Of a DNA stretch of 64,000 nt, positions 11,268 through 19,562 are shown one piece after another. Location of the stretch: assembly GCA_965200975.1 (NCBI GenBank), contig OZ241740.1, positions 1,116,001 through 1,180,000 of the forward strand, given 5' to 3'. Numbering within the stretch: the first letter of the stretch is position 1; every line of letters begins with the position of its first letter. The notes under the pieces are model-generated. The model worked only from the letters and a program-made list of their open reading frames with translations. It was not told the DNA's origin and did not search any database. The stretch is from S5-327 sp965200975. GTDB lineage: Bacteria > Chloroflexota > Dehalococcoidia > Lucifugimonadales > Australimonadaceae. The translations under genes and the position numbers were made by a program.

Positions 11268-11969
11268 ATGACGACTAACGCTTCTCTTCCTTCAGCCGCC
11301 CAGGTAGGCGCCGTTATCCTTGCGGCTGGTTTGAGCACGCGCATGCAAGGCGCGGATAAGACGTTGACCAAGGTGGGCGGCGAGCCGCTTATTGCGCGTA
11401 CGGTGCGCGCGTTCGAGCAGTGCGCGACAGTGGCCGTGGTTGTTGTGGTCGCCGGCGAGGGCAACCTGCAGGCGATAGAAGAGTTGCGCGAGACGGAGGG
11501 CTGGCGCAAAACTGCGCGGCCTGTGATCGGCGGAGCGCGGAGGCAGGACAGCGTGCGGATGGGGCTGGAGGCGCTGCCGCCCAGAGTCGAGTGGGTGCTC
11601 GTTCACGACGGGGCGCGCCCGTTCGTCACTCCCCGCATGATAGAGGAAGGGCTGCGCTCCGCCGCCGCGACAGGCGCCGCGATACCTGTCGCCCCGGCGT
11701 CCGACACGGTCAAACGTCTTGACGGCGCCGGGAACGTGGTGGAGACGCTGGAGCGCAGCGAGCTTGCGCTGGCGCAGACGCCGCAGGTGTTCCGTCGGGA
11801 CATCATCGACAGGGCCCACGCGGAGGCGACCGGGGACGTCACGGACGACGCGGCGATGGTGGAGTCCCTTGGCGTCGTAGTGCGCACGTTTGCGGGAGCT
11901 CGCCTGAACATGAAGATAACGATGCCCGAAGATCTGCTGATTGCGCGCGCGCTGCTGGAGGAAGCGTAG
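11268..11969 (+). CDS. ispD: 2-C-methyl-D-erythritol 4-phosphate cytidylyltransferase
   Basis: A 233-residue, full-length IspD of the MEP isoprenoid pathway, making CDP-methylerythritol from MEP and CTP. It has the CTP-binding LAAGLSTRMQG loop with a following Lys (about 18-31), the HDGARPF motif near 113, and the C-terminal MKITMPEDL segment with the conserved Lys. It heads an ispD-(broken ispD)-ispF arrangement. A degraded tandem copy begins 258 bp downstream, so this copy is presumably the working enzyme. Confidence 0.93.
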   Translation: MTTNASLPSAAQVGAVILAAGLSTRMQGADKTLTKVGGEPLIARTVRAFEQCATVAVVVVVAGEGNLQAIEELRETEGWRKTARPVIGGARRQDSVRMGLEALPPRVEWVLVHDGARPFVTPRMIEEGLRSAAATGAAIPVAPASDTVKRLDGAGNVVETLERSELALAQTPQVFRRDIIDRAHAEATGDVTDDAAMVESLGVVVRTFAGARLNMKITMPEDLLIARALLEEA

Positions 11970-12078
11970 CGGCGCGCTGTCCGTGCGGGCTCCTGCCGCC
12001 GGGGATAGCTGTTCGGAGCGGATGAGGCGCGGGAGAGCAAACTCAGCCGGACGCTCCTGTTCCGGAGCTGCTGAGATC

Positions 12079-12110
12079 CCCCGGAGTCTGGGGGAGCGGA
12101 CGCCCTCCCG
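12079..12110 (+). repeat. Dispersed palindromic repeat, single copy
   Basis: GTCTGGGGGAGCGGACGC followed by CCTCCC matches the core of the tandem units at 36058-36925. It lies between the two ispD copies in the spacer 11970-12188, where no gene is seen. Confidence 0.6.
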
Positions 12111-12137
12111 GCAGCGCGTGTTGCCGCCTCGCCCTGC

Positions 12138-12167
12138 CGCTATCGCGCGTCAACGCATCGACTCTGA
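12138..12167 (+). repeat. 30-nt repeat beginning CGCTATCGCGCG, copy 1
   Basis: Matches 36912-36941 at 26 of 30 positions and 63920-63949 with small indels. In all three places a -10-like sequence follows within 13-45 nt on the same strand. Confidence 0.55.
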
Positions 12168-12188
12168 GCCGCCGCCGAGGCGCCGCGC

Positions 12189-12218
12189 TTACGTGCGGGG
12201 GGCGAGCGGTGATACCCT
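12189..12218 (+). promoter_or_regulatory. Duplicated ispD promoter
   Basis: TTACGT, an 18-nt spacer and TACCCT preceded by TGA repeat the ispD promoter almost base for base, ending 9 nt before the ATG at 12228. It probably now drives the fused ORF and ispF-cysS. Confidence 0.55.
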
Positions 12219-12227
12219 GCAATGCCT

Positions 12228-12710
12228 ATGGCGACTGATGCTTCTCTTCCACCTGCCGATCGGGTCGGCGCTATCGTCCTCGCGGCCGGTTCGAGCACGC
12301 GGATACAGGGCGCGGACAAGACTCTGGCCGAAGTGGGCGGCGAGCCGCTCATTGCGCGTACGGTGCGCGCGTTCGAGGAGTGCGCGGCAGTGGGAGTGAT
12401 TGTTGTGGTCGCCAACGAGGGTAACCTGCAGGCGATAGCGGAGTTGCGCGAGGCGTACGGGTGGCGTAAGACGTCGCCTGTGATTGGCGGACCGCGCCGC
12501 CAGGACAGTGTCCGCTTGGGGTTGGAGGCGCTGTCGCCTGGAGTCGAGTGGGTGCTCGTTCACGACGGAGCGCGTCCGTTCGTCGCCGCTGACATCATTA
12601 TGGAAGAGTTGCGTTGCGCTGCCGCCACAGGATCAGCAGCTGTGGACTGTAGCGAGCTAGCACGGATACAAACTCCTCAAGTCCTCCGCCGCGATATTCT
12701 CGACAGGGCG
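12228..12710 (+). pseudogene. ispD: Second ispD copy, internally deleted and 3'-truncated
   Basis: Residues 1-125 closely follow the intact IspD (LAAGSSTRIQG, HDGARPF). About 23 residues covering the VAPASDTVKRLDG region are then missing, and homology stops after RRDILDRA near 12710. The C-terminal MKITMPEDL segment with the conserved Lys is absent, so no IspD activity is expected. The frame stays open into an unrelated AT-richer sequence up to 13454, so a chimeric 408-residue protein could be made. Confidence 0.85.
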
Positions 12711-12740
12711 GTAGCGCGGGTGTTGTGGGAGAGTGAGAGC

Positions 12741-13454
12741 GTGCATGAATACATTAGAAGACTCAAAAAATTCGAAGAAGACATATCATCACAAATCAAT
12801 GATATACATCTGAGTCGCCTAACGCTTATTGACGGTGCAATGGATGAAATACTGCGAGGGTTACTCAGCTTAGGACAAGGTTGGCAGCCCAGTAGCGACT
12901 TGAGTCATGCGAGAATTCTTCTAATAATAAGGACAGTCAACTGCTTACGTTCAGCTCGGATTCTACTGGCCTACGGCTACTACGAGCAAGTAATGTCACT
13001 GCTACGGAGTTGCCACGAGAACACTTTGACCGCGCGAGATGCAGAGCACACCCCTCAAACTGTAGAACGCTTGAAAACGCCTACGCAGTTCAATTATACA
13101 GAAATGGCGGGACGGGCAGATAAAGCCGCAGCGAGCGAAGGGAATTTTAAGGAATCATGGAAGAGAATCTACAGAGATCTAAGTGATTATTCTCATCCTG
13201 GCGGAAGCATTCGCCAATTCCTGCCTCCGGAAAAAGAAGGCCAACCCCCTGTTCTGCAATTGGGTAGTTACTACAACGAAGATAGAATAGTAGCTGGTTT
13301 TGTGTCAATGGGAACCCAAATAATAGCTTTTGCAGAAGTCATCGAAAAAGCGATGAACGATGAAGGAATAGAATGGGGCGCAAATAAAGCCCAAATCCAA
13401 GAATGCATGGCTTCGATGGTTGAAGCAATGCGTCCGACTAAGGAGCCTGAATGA
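12741..13454 (+). CDS. Unrecognised AT-rich ORF inserted between ispD remnant and ispF
   Basis: A 237-residue, mostly helical, charged protein with no confident family. The segment FKESWKRIYRDLSDYSHPGG loosely recalls DUF5677-type proteins. Base composition and codon use (AAA, ATA, TTA, AGA) are clearly AT-richer than all neighbours, indicating foreign origin. A GTG at 12741 with GGGAG 9 nt upstream could start it independently; otherwise it is the C-terminal part of the ispD remnant frame. Its stop overlaps the ispF ATG (ATGA), and AAGGAG at 13440-13445 provides the ispF ribosome site, so the insert is translationally coupled to ispF. Confidence 0.65.
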   Translation: MHEYIRRLKKFEEDISSQINDIHLSRLTLIDGAMDEILRGLLSLGQGWQPSSDLSHARILLIIRTVNCLRSARILLAYGYYEQVMSLLRSCHENTLTARDAEHTPQTVERLKTPTQFNYTEMAGRADKAAASEGNFKESWKRIYRDLSDYSHPGGSIRQFLPPEKEGQPPVLQLGSYYNEDRIVAGFVSMGTQIIAFAEVIEKAMNDEGIEWGANKAQIQECMASMVEAMRPTKEPE

Positions 13455-13939
13455 CCACCCGCTTTGGCATAGGGTATGACGCGCACCGGCTGGAGGAGGG
13501 CATCCCGCTGGTGGTGGGCGGGGTGCTTGTGCCGTCGGAGCGGGGGGCTGCCGGCCACAGCGACGGCGACATCGCCGTCCACGCGGTCATCGACGCGCTC
13601 CTGGGCGCGGCGGCGCTTGGCGACATCGGCGCGCACTTTCCGACGGATGACCCCTCCGTGCCGAAGGGCGTTTCGAGCCTGAAGCTGCTGGAGCGCACCG
13701 CCGGCCTGCTGGGCGGCGCCGGATGGCGGGTGGGGAACGTCGACGTCACGATAGTGATGCAGCGTCCGAAGCTTGCGGGGCTGACGCCTGCGATGCGGGA
13801 GGCGATAGCCTCCGCGCTCGGAGTCGGCGTCTCTCTCGTGAGCGTGAAGGCGACAACAGAGGACGGCATGGGGTTCACGGGAGGCGGCGAGGGCGCGTCG
13901 GCCATGGCCGTGGCCTCGATTACGGACGAGGGCGCATGA
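13451..13939 (+). CDS. ispF: 2-C-methyl-D-erythritol 2,4-cyclodiphosphate synthase
   Basis: A 162-residue IspF, cyclising CDP-ME-2-phosphate to MEcPP in the MEP pathway. The metal ligands D-x-H (YDAHRL, residues 9-14) and the HSDGD(I)xxHA stretch near 36-44 are present. The C-terminal TTEDGMGFTG substrate loop is also there. Its ATG overlaps the stop of the upstream inserted ORF, and its stop overlaps the cysS ATG, so translation of all three is probably coupled. Confidence 0.95.
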   Translation: MTTRFGIGYDAHRLEEGIPLVVGGVLVPSERGAAGHSDGDIAVHAVIDALLGAAALGDIGAHFPTDDPSVPKGVSSLKLLERTAGLLGGAGWRVGNVDVTIVMQRPKLAGLTPAMREAIASALGVGVSLVSVKATTEDGMGFTGGGEGASAMAVASITDEGA

Positions 13940-15303
13940 GGCTTTCCGACACGCTCACAGGCGAGAAGCGCGAGTTCGCTCCTGCGGGGGACGAGGTGCG
14001 CATGTATGTGTGCGGCGTTACGCCGTACTCGTCGGCCCACGTGGGCCATGCGATGAGCTACATCGTCTTCGACGTGCTCCACCGCTATCTGGAGTTCCGC
14101 GGCTTCAGGGTGCGGCGGGTGCAGAACTTCACCGACATCGACGACAAGCTGATAGACCGCGCGGCGCAGGAAGAGACAACGGTCGAGGCGCTGGCGGAGA
14201 AGCACATCGGCGAGTACTTCGATGATATGGCCTCGCTGAACGTGAGGCCGGCGGACATCTACCCGAGGGCGACGCAAGAGACGCCGAAGATTATTGAGGT
14301 CATAGCAGGCCTCATCGACGCCGGCCATGCGTACGCGACGGGCGGCGACGTGTACTTCCGCGTTCGGAGCGTCGAGGACTACGGCAAATTGAGCCACCGG
14401 TCGCTGGACTCGATGCGGGCCGGGGCGCGGATCGAGCCGGGGGTGGAGAAGGAGCACCCGATGGACTTCGCGCTGTGGAAGTCGGCCAAGCCGGGGGAGC
14501 CGTCATGGGAGAGTCCGTGGGGCCCGGGGCGTCCGGGCTGGCATATCGAGTGCTCTGCAATGGCGCTGCGCTACCTGGGGGAGTCGATCGACATCCACGG
14601 CGGCGGGCAAGATCTGGTGTTCCCGCACCATGAGAACGAGATGGCGCAGAGCGAGGCGTTCACCGGCGCGCAGCCGTTCGCGTCGTTCTGGCTCCACAAC
14701 GGGCTGCTAAACCTCGATTCGGAGAAGATGAGCAAGTCGCTCGGCAATATGGTTACGATCCGTGAAGCGCTTGCGGTTTACTCGCCGGACGCTATCCGGC
14801 TGTCGGTGCTGAACGCGCACTACCGCAGCCCGGGCTACTACTCCGACGAGGCGCTGACGGGAGCGGAGCGCGCGGCTGCGCGGTTGCGCCAGGCGGCGGG
14901 AGCGCCGGCGAATTCGGGCGCCGCGGAGCGTCTGGAAGCGGATTCTTTCCGGGCGAGGTTCGTCGAGGCGATGGACGACGACCTGAACACGCCCCAGGCG
15001 CTGGCGGCGCTGTTCGACCTCGCCCGGGGGGTCAACCGCGCGTCTGCGGAGGGCCGGGACGTTGCGGAAGCCCAGGCGGCGCTCGTCGAGATGACCGGCG
15101 TGCTCGGGCTGACGCTGGCGGAACGGGAAGAGCCGGTCGACGCCGATTTGGCTGCGCGCGCGCAAGAGCTCGTCGACCGGCGGTCGGAGCTGCGCGCGGC
15201 GCGGGACTTCGCCGGCGCCGACGCGATCCGCGGCGAGCTGGCGGCGATGGGCGTCGAGGTGACGGACTCTCCGGCAGGCACGACATGGCGGCTTGTGGAG
15301 TAA
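13936..15303 (+). CDS. cysS: Cysteinyl-tRNA synthetase
   Basis: A 455-residue class I aminoacyl-tRNA synthetase charging tRNA-Cys. The catalytic zinc Cys is in YVCGVTPYSS near the start, the HIGH variant is HVGH (SSAHVGHAMSY), further zinc ligands lie in GWHIECSAMA and HHENE, and the KMSKS loop is intact. I start at ATG 13936, which overlaps the ispF stop (ATGA); the longer upstream frame is an ispF shadow. The ispD/ispF/cysS grouping is common in bacteria. Confidence 0.95.
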   Translation: MRLSDTLTGEKREFAPAGDEVRMYVCGVTPYSSAHVGHAMSYIVFDVLHRYLEFRGFRVRRVQNFTDIDDKLIDRAAQEETTVEALAEKHIGEYFDDMASLNVRPADIYPRATQETPKIIEVIAGLIDAGHAYATGGDVYFRVRSVEDYGKLSHRSLDSMRAGARIEPGVEKEHPMDFALWKSAKPGEPSWESPWGPGRPGWHIECSAMALRYLGESIDIHGGGQDLVFPHHENEMAQSEAFTGAQPFASFWLHNGLLNLDSEKMSKSLGNMVTIREALAVYSPDAIRLSVLNAHYRSPGYYSDEALTGAERAAARLRQAAGAPANSGAAERLEADSFRARFVEAMDDDLNTPQALAALFDLARGVNRASAEGRDVAEAQAALVEMTGVLGLTLAEREEPVDADLAARAQELVDRRSELRAARDFAGADAIRGELAAMGVEVTDSPAGTTWRLVE

Positions 15304-15319
15304 CGAGAGGGCCGTCGGA

Positions 15320-16738
15320 ATGACCTCCGAACGCGCCGCAGGGTTGCGCGATGCGCTGGCCGCTATCGTGGGGCCCGAGCATGTGCTCACGGACGAGGAG
15401 TCGCGCGAGCGGTATTCGTTCGACGCCATCAACAGCCGCAGGATGGGCCGGTTCGAGGGGCTGACCGAGGCGCGAGTGGACGCAGTGGCGCGCCCTGCGA
15501 GTACCGCGGAGGTGGCCGCTGTCGTGGCCTACGCGTCGGCCTCGCACGTTGCAGTCATTCCTTACGGGGGCGGCACCGGGGTGATGGGCGCGGTCGTTCC
15601 GCGTCGCGGAGGCATTGCGCTCGACCTGCGGCGCATGGACCGGGTGCTCGAAGTGAACCGCGTCGACCGCATCGCGCGGACGCAGCCGGGGGCGTACCTT
15701 GCCGACCTAGATGCGGCGGCGCGTCGGCACGGCCTTATGCTCGGGCACGATCCCTGGAGCGTTCCGATTGCGACGGTGGGCGGGGCGATTTCGACGGACA
15801 GCGTCGGCTACCGTGCGAGCAAGTACGGGTCGATGGGGCGTCAGGTGCGGGCTGTGGAGGTAGTGCTCGGCGGCGGGGAGGTGGCGCGGACTCGTCCGAT
15901 TGCGCGTCAGAGCAGCGGGCCGATGCTGAACGGGCTGTTCTCCGGCGCGGAAGGGACGATGGGCGTCATCACGGAGGCGACAGTGCAGCTGTTCGCCGAG
16001 CCGGAGGCGCGGGAGTTCGCGTCTGTCGGGTTCCCGAGCTTTGAGCGCGGGTATCCCGTGGTTGCGCGCCTGTTCGACATCGGGCTGGCGCCTGCGCTGG
16101 TGGATCTGACGGAAGAGCTGCACGACACGGGCAATCCGGCGCCGTGCATTCTGTATCTGGGGTTCGAGGGTTACCGGGAGGAGGTCGCCGCGCAGCAGGA
16201 GCGAGCTATCCGCGAGGCGCTGGCCGCCGGCGGGGAAGACCTCGGGCCGGGGCCGACGCGGCAGTACTGGGAGTCGCGCCACGCCGTGGCCGAGCGCTGG
16301 CGCGACCATACGCGTCCGCTGCGTCCAACGGAGCGCTGGAAGGACCAGCGCTGGCGCAGCGCCGACTACCTGCACATTGCAATGCCGGTTTCGCGCGTTA
16401 TCGATTACAAGAAGTTCTGCGACGAGACTGCGGCGCGGCACGGGCTGGAGGTGCGCGAGTCGGCGGTGTGGACGGACCCCGAGCTCTTTTCGGTGTTCGT
16501 GCGCGATCCCGACCCGCGCCATGCGGAGGACGCCGAGCCTCCGTTGTGGAAGGCGGCGGATGCGATGCTGGCGCGCGCGCTCGAACTCGGCGGAGGCGTC
16601 GAGTACTGCCACGGCATGGGAGTGAAGATGCTGCCCTGGGTCGAGCTGGAGTGGGGCGACGCGCTGCTGCTGGCGAGGCGCGCCAAGGCTGCTGTCGATC
16701 CTGCGGGAGCGCTCAACCCGGGCAAGTTGGGGCTATGA
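15320..16738 (+). CDS. FAD-linked oxidase (GlcD/D-lactate dehydrogenase-like)
   Basis: A 472-residue member of the VAO/PCMH flavoprotein family. The FAD-binding half includes VIPYGGGTGVMG (about 85-96) and the VGGAISTDSVGY segment, and the C-terminal FAD-oxidase half ends with the typical DPAGALNPGKL. Such enzymes oxidise 2-hydroxyacids or related substrates; the specific substrate is not evident. GAGAGG lies 9 nt before ATG 15320. Its stop overlaps the start of the next gene, suggesting co-translation. Confidence 0.85.
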   Translation: MTSERAAGLRDALAAIVGPEHVLTDEESRERYSFDAINSRRMGRFEGLTEARVDAVARPASTAEVAAVVAYASASHVAVIPYGGGTGVMGAVVPRRGGIALDLRRMDRVLEVNRVDRIARTQPGAYLADLDAAARRHGLMLGHDPWSVPIATVGGAISTDSVGYRASKYGSMGRQVRAVEVVLGGGEVARTRPIARQSSGPMLNGLFSGAEGTMGVITEATVQLFAEPEAREFASVGFPSFERGYPVVARLFDIGLAPALVDLTEELHDTGNPAPCILYLGFEGYREEVAAQQERAIREALAAGGEDLGPGPTRQYWESRHAVAERWRDHTRPLRPTERWKDQRWRSADYLHIAMPVSRVIDYKKFCDETAARHGLEVRESAVWTDPELFSVFVRDPDPRHAEDAEPPLWKAADAMLARALELGGGVEYCHGMGVKMLPWVELEWGDALLLARRAKAAVDPAGALNPGKLGL

Positions 16739-17634
16739 CGTTCGAAACAGTGCTGGTGGCGGGGGCGAGCGGCGCGATCGGCGGCGAGGTAGTCCGTGAG
16801 TTGCAGTTGCGAGGATCGCGCGTGCGCGCGCTTGTGCGAGACCCGTCGCGGCTCAAAGTCGAGCCGGAGGAGATATTCGTCGGCAACCTGCAGAACGCCC
16901 GCACGCTCGAGGGGGCGTGCGACGGCGTGGAGGCGGTCGTCTCCTGCGCCGGAGCGCCGATGCGGCGGCTGTCGCTGTTCAGCGCGGGGCGCGACGAGAC
17001 GTTCCACAACGTGGACGATGCGGGCAACCGCAGCCTGTTGGAGCAGGCGGTCGCGGCGCGCGTGCGCAGCTTCGCCTACGTGTCGGTATACGGCGGAAGG
17101 TTCCTGGGAATGAACGAGTACATCCGGGCGCATGAGTCGTTTGCGGCGGCGCTGCGAGCGTCCGGCCTGAGCGGACTTGTAGTGCGTCCGACTACGACGT
17201 TCGCGCGTCTGGCGCCGCTGGCGGAGCGCGCCCGCCGGAAGGGTAAGCTGACAGTCACCGGCACGGGGCAGGCGCGAACGAACCCGGTGCACGAGGCCGA
17301 CGTCGCCCGGGCGCTCGTCGACGGGCTGGAGGGCCGCGACAGCGATATGGACGTCGGGGGGCCGGAGACGCTGACGCAAGGGGACGTCGCTGAGCTTGCG
17401 GCGGAGGCCGCGGGCGGCGCGGAAGTGCGGTACTCGCAGACGTGGCGCGCGCAGGCGAGAGCCGGCTTGCGCCGGTTCACCGGACGCCATAGCCGCGATG
17501 TGGCGCTCTACGAGCTTGCGCTGACTGCGGTCGACATCGTTGCGCCGGCGACGGGCGAGCGCCGCCTCCGGGACTATTTCGCCGCGATGGCGGAGGGGCG
17601 GGATGAGCGCTCGGGGGCGTCGCCGCGGGAGTAG
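16735..17634 (+). CDS. NmrA/atypical-SDR NAD(P)-binding protein
   Basis: A 299-residue Rossmann-fold protein opening with VLVAGASGAIGGEV (G-x-x-G-x-x-G), followed by ALVRDPSRL, which suggests NADP(H) preference. The YVSVYGG stretch replaces the usual YxxxK, so it belongs to the atypical SDR/NmrA group, which includes redox sensors and complex I assembly-like factors. Substrate is unknown. The ATG overlaps the stop of the FAD oxidase gene (ATGA), so the two likely act together. Confidence 0.8.
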   Translation: MTFETVLVAGASGAIGGEVVRELQLRGSRVRALVRDPSRLKVEPEEIFVGNLQNARTLEGACDGVEAVVSCAGAPMRRLSLFSAGRDETFHNVDDAGNRSLLEQAVAARVRSFAYVSVYGGRFLGMNEYIRAHESFAAALRASGLSGLVVRPTTTFARLAPLAERARRKGKLTVTGTGQARTNPVHEADVARALVDGLEGRDSDMDVGGPETLTQGDVAELAAEAAGGAEVRYSQTWRAQARAGLRRFTGRHSRDVALYELALTAVDIVAPATGERRLRDYFAAMAEGRDERSGASPRE

Positions 17635-17652
17635 CGGCGGGCGCTCCGCTTG

Positions 17653-17871
17653 TTAGCTGTAGACGACGCTCAGTATCGCGAGGATGACGAAGATGACTCC
17701 CAGAGCGATCGTGAACTGGAAGAGGGTGCGCTCGACTCCGCGGCGAGTGCGGTACGACTGAGTGGAGCCTGCGCCGAAGAGCCCTCCGCCAGCGCCGCGC
17801 ACCTGCATCAGGATGCTTGCGACCAGGAAGACAACAACAAGAATGACGGCGAAACTGATGTATACGGCCAC
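17653..17871 (-). CDS. secG: Preprotein translocase subunit SecG
   Basis: A 72-residue membrane protein with two hydrophobic helices (about 5-22 and 52-71) and the family loop ILMQVRGAGGGLFGAG between them. SecG assists SecYE during export. It lies 8 bp after gatB on the same strand and is probably co-transcribed. Confidence 0.92.
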   Translation of the reverse strand: MAVYISFAVILVVVFLVASILMQVRGAGGGLFGAGSTQSYRTRRGVERTLFQFTIALGVIFVILAILSVVYS

Positions 17872-17879
17872 GGCGGCTC

Positions 17880-19361
17880 CTACTGACTCTTGATTCCCTC
17901 TAGCTGTTTGACGACGAGTTCAGCGGCCACCGAGGGGTTGGCCTTGCCTCGCGTGGCCTTCATAACCTGCCCGACGAGGAACTTGGCCGCGGTCTCTTTG
18001 CCCGCGAGGTAGTCGGCCACTGCCTGCGCGTTGGCGGCGATAGCCCCGGCAACGGCGGCGTCGAGTTCGCCGGAGTCGGAGATCTGGGCGAGGCCGAGCT
18101 CTTCGACAACGACTTGCGCAGGCTTGCCGGTTTTGAACATCTCTTCGATGGCTACCTTCGCCTGGGGGGCGCCGACCGTTCCGTTGTCGATGAGCGCGAG
18201 CAGCCCGGCGAGTCTTTCAGGCGTGACCGGCGACTCGTAGACCCTGATATGCGCTTCGTTCGCGAGCCTGCCAAGTTCCGTGATGGTCCAGTTGGCCGCC
18301 GCCTTGGCGCCTCCGGCAGGCCCCGCGCCGCGCGGCAGACAGGCGACGGCGGATTCGTAGTAGTCGGCGAGGCTGGGAGCGCCGGTGAGCAGGCCGGCGT
18401 CGTAGTCCGAGAGCTGGTAGTCGGCCATGAAGCGGGACTTGCGCTCCTCGGGCAGCTCAGGGAGGAGTTCGGCTATCTCCGCCACCCAGGCGCGCTCGAC
18501 GTTGAGCGGGGGAAGGTCGGGCTCGGGGAAGTAGCGGTAGTCGTTGGCTTCTTCCTTGCTTCGGAGCGAGACGGTGACGCCCCTGTCCTCGAGCCACCCG
18601 CGGGTCTCCTGCGTCACGCGGCCCCCGGACTCGAGGACGGCGGCCTGACGGGCGACCTCATGTTCGATGGCGCGGAAGACGGAGCGGAAGCTGTTCATAT
18701 TCTTGACTTCGACCTTGACGCCGAAGCGGTCGTCGCCTTTGGGGCGGATGCTCACGTTGGCGTCGCAGCGGAAGGAGCCCTCGTCCATATTGGCGCTGGA
18801 GACGCCCAGGTAGCGAAGGATTGCGTGATAGCTCATCAGGTACTGTCGGGCCTCTTCCGCAGAGCGGATGTCGGGCCGGCTGACCATTTCGACAAGAGGG
18901 ACGCCCGAGCGGTTGACGTCGGCGAGGGAGTAGCCCTGGCCGGTAGTGGGGTCGGTGCGGTGCGTGAGCTTGGCGACGTCCTCCTCCATGTGGATGCGTT
19001 CGATGCCGATGCGCCGCCGCTCGCCGTCGACCGTTACGTCGAGGTAGCCGTCGGCGCATAGAGGGAGGTCGTACTGGGAGATCTGGTATCCCTTCATCAA
19101 GTCAGGGTAGGCGTAGTTCTTGCGGTCGAACTTGCTGTGCTCGGCGATATGGCAGTGGAGGGCGAGTCCGATCATGATGATGGACTTGATGGCCTCGCGG
19201 TTGATTACGGGCAAGGCGCCGGGGAGCCCCAGGCACACGGGACAGACTCGCGTATTGGGCTCGGCGTCCTGATAGTCGGAGGGGCATGCGCAGTACATCT
19301 TGCTGCGCGTGCGCAGCTGCGCGTGCACTTCCAGGCCGATAACGGGCTCGTACTCGGTCAT
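17880..19361 (-). CDS. gatB: Asp-tRNA(Asn)/Glu-tRNA(Gln) amidotransferase subunit B
   Basis: A 493-residue GatB that transfers ammonia onto misacylated Asp-tRNA-Asn or Glu-tRNA-Gln as part of GatCAB. Its signatures are YEPVIGLEVHAQL, the zinc-binding cysteines of MYCACPS and VCPVCLG, and DEGSFRCDANVS, with the YqeY-like tRNA-binding tail at the C-terminus. gatA and gatC are not adjacent; the amidase at 49077 is a generic family member. A -10 box lies 8 nt upstream of the ATG and there is no Shine-Dalgarno sequence. Confidence 0.95.
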   Translation of the reverse strand: MTEYEPVIGLEVHAQLRTRSKMYCACPSDYQDAEPNTRVCPVCLGLPGALPVINREAIKSIIMIGLALHCHIAEHSKFDRKNYAYPDLMKGYQISQYDLPLCADGYLDVTVDGERRRIGIERIHMEEDVAKLTHRTDPTTGQGYSLADVNRSGVPLVEMVSRPDIRSAEEARQYLMSYHAILRYLGVSSANMDEGSFRCDANVSIRPKGDDRFGVKVEVKNMNSFRSVFRAIEHEVARQAAVLESGGRVTQETRGWLEDRGVTVSLRSKEEANDYRYFPEPDLPPLNVERAWVAEIAELLPELPEERKSRFMADYQLSDYDAGLLTGAPSLADYYESAVACLPRGAGPAGGAKAAANWTITELGRLANEAHIRVYESPVTPERLAGLLALIDNGTVGAPQAKVAIEEMFKTGKPAQVVVEELGLAQISDSGELDAAVAGAIAANAQAVADYLAGKETAAKFLVGQVMKATRGKANPSVAAELVVKQLEGIKSQ

Positions 19362-19369
19362 AGGCGTCT

Positions 19370-19375
19370 AGTATA
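19370..19375 (-). promoter_or_regulatory. -10 box of gatB (leaderless-type)
   Basis: TATACT on the minus strand is followed by only 8 nt before the gatB ATG. No convincing -35 box or ribosome site is visible. Confidence 0.5.
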
Positions 19376-19444
19376 GCGCCATGAGGGCGTATCGGGGCAG
19401 GGCGCGCTGCCGGCAGGCGGGAAGAGTCAGCGCTGGCGCGCGCA

Positions 19445-19480
19445 GCTGGGAGAGCGTCCGCTCCCCCAGACCCCCTGGAG
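19445..19480 (-). repeat. Dispersed palindromic repeat, single copy (inverted)
   Basis: Read on the minus strand it gives AGGGGGTCTGGGGGAGC, then GGAC, then GCTCTCCCAG, identical to the core of the 36058-36925 array. It sits in the 19362-19562 intergenic space, which holds no gene. Confidence 0.65.
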
Positions 19481-19562
19481 CTTCCCCAGACCCGTTGGTT
19501 GTGGCGAGAGGTAGGAGAGGGCGAGCGGGCGAGGACGCAGCCTGGCCCCGCGGACGGCTAGA

